Shown here: positions 59,063 to 64,000 of the stretch, one piece after another
How the letters are laid out: each line of letters starts with the position of its first letter
Numbering within the stretch: the first letter of the stretch is position 1
NCBI RefSeq assembly: GCF_938041645.1
Contig: NZ_CALIST010000067.1
Span: forward strand, 6,929 to 70,928
Reading direction: 5' to 3'
Source: an uncultured Campylobacter sp.
GTDB lineage: Bacteria; Campylobacterota; Campylobacteria; Campylobacterales; Campylobacteraceae
Length of the DNA: 64,000 bases
Position numbers and translations under genes: made by a program
Notes under the pieces: generated by a model
What the model was told of the DNA's origin: nothing
Databases searched by the model: none
The model's input: the letters and a program-made list of their open reading frames with translations, nothing else

Positions 59063-60952
59063 TTAAAGCTCTATCGTCCGCTCGAATATATCCTCAAGCC
59101 CCGTTTGATGCACGATCGCTAGCATGCCGAGCCTCGGCAGATCCGCGCGCAGACCCAGTAGCAGCTCGCGCGCCGAGGCGAGATCGAGCGCAGACGTGAT
59201 CTCGTCTGCGAAAACAAAGCTCGGCTTGTGGTAGCGTATCCGTGCGAAACTAAGCCGCTGCGCCTCCCCGCCGCTTAAAATTTTAACGTAATCGGCACGC
59301 GAGTTTAGCATGCGGGCAAATTTTTCAAGCCCTACGCTGCGTAAAATTTCTAAAAATTCCGCATCGTCTGCGCGCGGCGGCTGCGGATAGCAGATGAGCT
59401 CTTTTAGGCTAAGCGGCGCCAGATAGGGCTTTTGCGGGATAAACATCACGCCCGTGCGCGGCAGGCTGATCTCGCCGCAGCCGTATCGCCAAAGCCCCGC
59501 CGCGTAGCGCAGAGCCGTGCTTTTGCCCGCGCCGCTCTTGCCCCGCAGCATTATAAACTGTGCGGGCGCAAGTTCGAAGCGTAGATCCTCGATCAGCGGC
59601 TCGCCCGCAGGCGTGAAGACCGACAAGCCCTCGCAACGAGCAGAATTTTCGTCGCTTTGTTTGACGCAAGCACGCAGATTTGCACTCTCGCCGTCCATGC
59701 GCGAGATGAACTCATAGATCCTCTGCACGCTCGCCGCCCACTCCATGATCTGCTTATAATAGTCCATAAACCACGCAAATCCGTCCTGCACGCTGTAAAA
59801 CGCCGAGCGCGCCTGCATCATATCGCCGAAGCTCATCGCGCGCGACAAATACAGCGGCAAGCAGGCAAAGATCGGGATTAAATTCGTGATTTTTAGGTAG
59901 CTTGCCGAAAAGCATTCGAGGCGAAATTCCGTATTCATGATGCTGCGCCAGTTTCTCATAATCTCGCTGAAGCTCGCGCGGAAGCGGCCGCGCTCGGCAT
60001 CCTCTCCGCGCATAAACGCTACGGCTTCTGCGTTTTCGCGCACGAGCAACAGATCCGAGCGGTAGTCGGCTTCAGCGCGCTGCTTGGCGAAATTTAGCCC
60101 CCTAAGCCTGCGCCCGATGAGATGCGTGATCAGCGAGCAAAGCAGCGTATAAAGGAGCGCGACGTAGAGCAAAAAGCCTTCGATCTCAAAGTGCATGCCG
60201 AAAATTTCAAATTTCAACACCTTCGAGACCTGCCACAAGATCGCAACGAAGGCGATGAGCTTGGCGAGATTGTAGACGAGCGATTTTACGAGATCGACGC
60301 TTTTTTGCACGAGCAGCAGGCTGTCCTCGGCGATACGCTGATCGGGGTTGTCTAGCTTTGCGATCGTTTTTGAAATTTCACGATCTGCGCGAGTTTTAGA
60401 TGAAATTTCATTCTCGCTTGCGCCGCTTTGCCCCGCCGCATTTTGCTTTGCCGCACTCGGTAAAATTTCAAGCCTCTTTGCGTCTCTATGCAAAACCGCG
60501 CTGTTCGCCTCAGCTGCGGAATACTCTGAGCGCTCGTTTAAATTTGCGTCGCCAGGTTTTTCTAAATTTGATCCGCCCCTGGCGCTGAAATTCCCCTCAA
60601 GGCTCGTGCGGTAGAAGTTTGCGTTATGTAGCCATTTGCGCTCCATCATCGCGCTTAGCCGCTCGCGCCAGACGATTACGAGCAGTTTGCGAAACCAGTT
60701 GCCGCAGACGATGAAAAGCACGATGAGCGCCGTGTAGAGCAAAAACTCGCCCACGAGCGCGGGGATCAGCTCGCCTTTAAGCTCGCTTAGCGCGTCGTAA
60801 AAGCGCTTATCCCACGCGTTCATCAGCACGCTGATTTTGATGATAGCGAGGCTAAAACCAAGCGCGAGCAGCAGCAGCGCCCACAGCTTCGCCGCCCCCT
60901 CGCCGAACCAGTGCGGACGTAGAATTTCAAAAAATTGCTTTAGCGTTTTCAA
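59063..60952 (-). CDS. YddA/SbmA-type ABC transporter, fused permease-ATPase
   Basis: Inner-membrane ABC protein of 629 residues with fused membrane and ATPase domains. The membrane domain (about 20-400) is of the ABC_membrane_2/YddA type, including NAWDKRFYDALSELK and DNPDQRIAEDSLLLV. The ATPase has Walker A GKSGAGKSTALRY near 475 and LSGGEAQRLSFAR as signature, with EITSALD following Walker B. About 75 low-complexity residues (121-198) sit between TSLEG and DNPDQRIAED; the E. coli relative has only a short link here. The start is TTG after AAAGAG. It lies next to a siderophore receptor gene, so a peptide or siderophore substrate is possible. Confidence 0.85.
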   Translation of the reverse strand: MKTLKQFFEILRPHWFGEGAAKLWALLLLALGFSLAIIKISVLMNAWDKRFYDALSELKGELIPALVGEFLLYTALIVLFIVCGNWFRKLLVIVWRERLSAMMERKWLHNANFYRTSLEGNFSARGGSNLEKPGDANLNERSEYSAAEANSAVLHRDAKRLEILPSAAKQNAAGQSGASENEISSKTRADREISKTIAKLDNPDQRIAEDSLLLVQKSVDLVKSLVYNLAKLIAFVAILWQVSKVLKFEIFGMHFEIEGFLLYVALLYTLLCSLITHLIGRRLRGLNFAKQRAEADYRSDLLLVRENAEAVAFMRGEDAERGRFRASFSEIMRNWRSIMNTEFRLECFSASYLKITNLIPIFACLPLYLSRAMSFGDMMQARSAFYSVQDGFAWFMDYYKQIMEWAASVQRIYEFISRMDGESANLRACVKQSDENSARCEGLSVFTPAGEPLIEDLRFELAPAQFIMLRGKSGAGKSTALRYAAGLWRYGCGEISLPRTGVMFIPQKPYLAPLSLKELICYPQPPRADDAEFLEILRSVGLEKFARMLNSRADYVKILSGGEAQRLSFARIRYHKPSFVFADEITSALDLASARELLLGLRADLPRLGMLAIVHQTGLEDIFERTIEL

Positions 60953-61342
60953 ATTTTCTCTTTAAATTTTAAAATTTAGCGCCGGTTGTAGTGAAATTTC
61001 TCGGGATTAAATTTGATCCCGCGACCTCGCGAGCGGATTTTATACTCACAAGTCTGCGCGTTTAATTCGCTCGGAATTTCGCGAAATTAAATTTATCGCC
61101 CCTGCCCGCGATCGCCCGGATCGCCCGCGCTAATCAATCGTTAATCAATCAAATCGCGAGCTAAATTTTAATCCCGCGGCTTCGTTTAAATTTTACCCGT
61201 CTCGCTACGTGCTACTTGCGACAAAGCTTAGCCTCTCGCTTCTGCGCCCACCTCATCCGCGCCCTTATAAAGCGCGTAATTATATATGATCGCGCGAGCT
61301 CGGTCAGTCCAAGCTCGCATAAGCGCAAAATTCCATCCACAC
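60953..61342. other. Non-coding spacer, 390 bp
   Basis: AAATTT words and CG-rich text; no gene, promoter or clear terminator recognised between the receptor and the ABC gene. Confidence 0.5.
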
Positions 61343-63844
61343 CTAATACGTATAATTTAGCGTCAACATAAAATTCCGCGGCTCGCCGTAGTAATTATTC
61401 ATCCCCGCGACGCGATTTTGCGTATTTTGAAAATACTTCTTATCCGTGATGTTTTTGACCGCAAAATTTACGCTAAAGTGCTTGTCGAAATGATAGCCGA
61501 CGTTTGCGTCCCACAGCGCGTAAGCCTTCTGCGGTGCGGCGTAGTACGCAACGTTTTCGCGATATATCGAAGCGGTTTTGCTCTGATAGCGCATGCCGGC
61601 GCCCAAAGTAACCTTACGATTTTCGCCGAGCGGAATTTCATAGTTCGTATAGAGCTTAAATAGATGCTTCGGAATGTAGCGTTTGGCGTTTGCGCCTTTG
61701 CTATAATCGACCGCCGCGGAGGTTCTTTCCGTCTTTAAATAGACGCTGCGGTTGAAAGTATATCCCGCGAATAATTTCCAATTCTCAGTAAGCGAGCCTT
61801 GCAGCTCGGCATCTATGCCGCGGCTTCGCACCTTGCCCTCGGCGATAGAGTAGTTCGTATTAAGAGGGTCGCTCATCGCCCTATTTTTCTGAATGATCTG
61901 AAATAGCGCGACATTCGTATTAAGCGCGCCGTCAAAAAATTCTCCCTTCACGCCGGTTTCTAAATTATAGCCGACGACGGGATCCAAAATTTTACAGTCT
62001 TTATCGCGCGCGGCTTGCGGCTTAAAAATTTCGGCATAGCTTGCGTACCACGAAAAATTATCCGCAAAATCCCAGACCACTCCCGCATACGGCGTGAAAT
62101 CCGATTTGCTCGGGCTCGCTCTATGCGAAGCCGTACCGCGCAAAATATTATAATAATACCTGCTGTAAGTTACCTTCGAAAAGCGCCCGCCGAGTAAAAA
62201 GTGGAAATCGTCGGTTAAGTTTAATCTAGTCCCGAGCGAGATCGCGCGCTGCTTTATGGTAGTGGAGCTTCGGTCTTTAAAGCTAGCCGCACTGCTCCAA
62301 TCGGGCTGGGCAATCTTTGAGCGATCCCAGTTATAAATATTCATTCCTAGCGACGCCATAGATGAATCTCTCGTCCTAGTCTCGCGCCAATTAAGCTTTT
62401 CGTTGCTAAGCGAGCCGTTTAAGAAAAAGTCGTGCTTCTGCCCGAATGCTTCGAATTTGCCGTCTAGCCCTGTTTGAAACCCGATCTCTTTGGAGTCGTT
62501 ATCGTAAATTCTATATCGCACCGTATGCGACGTAGTGCCGTTGTAAGGATCTGCCCCGCCGAGCGCTCCGAATTTTAACATGCTGTCGCTATCGGTATAA
62601 TTGAGCCTCGCATAGGCTTTCAGATCATCGCTAAATTCGTGCGAAAGTTCGCTGTAGGCGTTAAATTTTTTATATTCGCTTCTGTCCCAATCCGAGCCGA
62701 AGTAGCTTCTGCGCGGTAAATTCAGTAAATTTCCATGATTGTCTAAAACGGGCACGCCGTAAATATCATAGACGCCGACGGTTTTTTGTCACAAAAATCC
62801 CGCGCTAAGAAGCGTCTTATCGGCCACGTCAAATTCCGTCGAAACGCCGACGCCTTCGCGATAGCCGTTGCACGGATAGTCCTTAAACGAGCCCGTTTTA
62901 CTTAAAATTCCGATCAGCCGCGCGCGTGCCGTACCGCTTTGATTTACCGCGTCCGTTACGTCGATCATACCGCGATAATTATCCCAGCTACCGCCGCTTA
63001 GACTTGCGTTAAAACCGAACTGATCGCTCGGGCGCTTTCTGATTAAATTTATCGTGCCGCCGGGCTCGCCGTTGCTTTGCGTAAGGCCCGCTACGCCGCG
63101 CAGAACCTCAACGCGATCGTAAAATTCCAAATCGGTAAATTCCTTCGATAAGCCAAGAGGCCCGAACACGGAGCTAGAAACCGAGCTTGCGATGCCGTCT
63201 TCTTGGATATTATCGACATAAAAGCCGCGCGAGACGATGCGATTGCCGCCTGCGTCGTTATTTAGCGAAATGCCGGTTGCGTATTTTGAAAGAGCCTCTT
63301 CGGCGTTGTGCAGGCTCAGATCTTTTAAAAGCTGATTGGAGATGACGCTTATGGATTACGGCGTTTCTCTTATGCTTAAATTTAGTCCCGTCGCTGTGCT
63401 CATATTGCCCGTCGTATAAGAGCCCGTGCCCTCGGTAGTGGACAGATCGGCTTTGTCCGTGACGTTTATGGTGCCGAGATTATCGCCGTCCGAGCTTTGC
63501 AGCGTAGAATTTTCTGCGCTACTGCTTTGTGACGCAGAATTTTGTGCAATGCCTTTAGTAGCGGAACTTACGACGGCGTTGCCCTACGGCGCGGAATTTA
63601 CAGCGGTAGGGCTTCCAGGCTTTTGCGCAGAGCTTTGCGACGCTGCACTATTAGAGGATAAATTTGAAATAGGCGATGTAGAACTCCGCGATGTGGCGGC
63701 TGTGCGCGAGCTTTGCGACGACGAAATTTTAGAGGCAGAGCTTGCAGCGGACAAGTTTTGAGAAGCGCCGCTATTTTGCGCCGCAGTAAGCCAAAACGGC
63801 GAGCAAAGTAGCGCAAAAGAGAGTAAAATTTTGCCCTTTTTCAT
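61343..63844 (-). pseudogene. TonB-dependent siderophore receptor with three in-frame stops
   Basis: Outer-membrane receptor of the TonB-dependent siderophore type, 833 codons in one unbroken frame apart from three stops: TAG at 63,584-63,586 (codon 87), TAA at 63,356-63,358 and TGA at 62,789-62,791. There is no frameshift. The signal peptide is intact (about 1-22). A Ser/Gln/Asn-rich stretch follows to about residue 118, then the plug (LSIRETP-stop-SISVIS, NRIVSRGFYVDNIQEDG, EVLRGVAGLTQSNGEPGGTINLIRKRP) and the 22-strand-type barrel ending in RNFMLTLNYTY. The first two stops are one C-to-T change away from the Gln codons expected at those places. Without readthrough only an 86-residue secreted fragment would be made. 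The ATG follows AAAAAGGA. Confidence 0.85.
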
Positions 63845-63857
63845 AAAAATCCTTTTT

Positions 63858-63871
63858 AGATTTTATAATCT
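63858..63871. promoter_or_regulatory. AT-rich partial palindrome before the receptor
   Basis: AGATTTTATAATCT has 5-bp arms AGATT/AATCT and sits 14 bp before the start codon. It might be a Fur-type site, as expected for a siderophore receptor, but the match is weak. The rest of 63,845-64,000 is AT-rich with no gene. Confidence 0.3.
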
Positions 63872-64000
63872 ATATCAATTTACTGGCAGGATTATCTTAC
63901 AATTCCTCTTAAATAATAATAAAATTTTTAATAAACTAAATCATAAAATTTTATATGTAATTACTAATTTAACGGAATTTAATAAGATCTATTGACGAAT

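Noticed and set aside
63490..63775. Stop codons in the receptor as evidence of a recoded genetic code
   Set aside because: All three stop types occur, other genes end normally with each type, and the RF1 gene is intact.

Overview
The window comes from an epsilonproteobacterium (Campylobacterota), most likely a mid-GC, host-associated Campylobacter of the oral group. The genus call rests on several signs. The dnaA-dnaN-gyrB block has TTATTCACT-type DnaA boxes on both sides of dnaA. The order lspA-glmM-rpsT-prfA is the one known from Helicobacter. A CjaA-type cysteine-binding lipoprotein is present. Promoters show a TATAAT -10 box with no clear -35 box, and spacers are full of AAATTT-type words. 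The species is an inference. I see no tRNA, rRNA, insertion sequence, prophage or CRISPR array.

Layout. 0-5.6 kb: a DASS-family anion transporter, then a complete polar amino-acid ABC transporter (two permeases, ATPase, CjaA-like lipoprotein) and a hypothetical gene. 6-12 kb: a DUF3137 membrane protein, a C-S lyase paired with a DUF3737 beta-helix protein, a His-tailed periplasmic protein, a YegP protein and an EF-hand-like protein. At 12.1 kb there is a candidate small RNA carrying an anti-Shine-Dalgarno-like stretch. 12.2-20 kb: moaC, a DUF493 gene, a helical protein, an M48 lipoprotein, a CorC/HlyC-type protein and fumC. 21-25 kb and 31-34.7 kb: two TMAO/S-oxide reductase loci, each a Tat-exported molybdoenzyme with a one-haem TorC-tail-like cytochrome. 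The first also encodes a DsbB-fold membrane protein that has lost its CXXC; the second faces a divergent Crp/Fnr-type regulator. 25-30.6 kb: small genes including a hutX haem-utilisation gene with a Fur-box-like site, DUF805 and TM2 membrane proteins, tpx and a SUKH protein. 35-39 kb: an ankyrin lipoprotein, two orphan solute-binding proteins and a HAD phosphatase. 39.8-52 kb: typA, the SRP RNA, a tightly overlapping leftward unit dnaA-dnaN-gyrB-(GGDEF/EAL-like)-queF-HD protein, and a rightward unit ruvC-nitrilase-cysteine hydrolase. 52-58 kb: nhaA, hemJ, lspA, glmM, rpsT, prfA. 59-64 kb: a YddA-like ABC protein and a TonB-dependent siderophore receptor with three in-frame stop codons.

How it fits together. 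The genes suit a microaerophilic or anaerobic respirer that uses N- and S-oxides as periplasmic electron acceptors, imports amino acids and dicarboxylates, and handles haem and siderophores. The first Tor-like operon is the most interesting system. Its cytochrome lacks the NapC-type tetrahaem part of TorC that normally oxidises quinol, and the extra gene is a quinone-reductase fold without its disulfide chemistry but with the quinone-site arginine kept. Across the window, spacers are dense in AATT words, and the same words run in frame through low-complexity linkers inside four otherwise conserved proteins.
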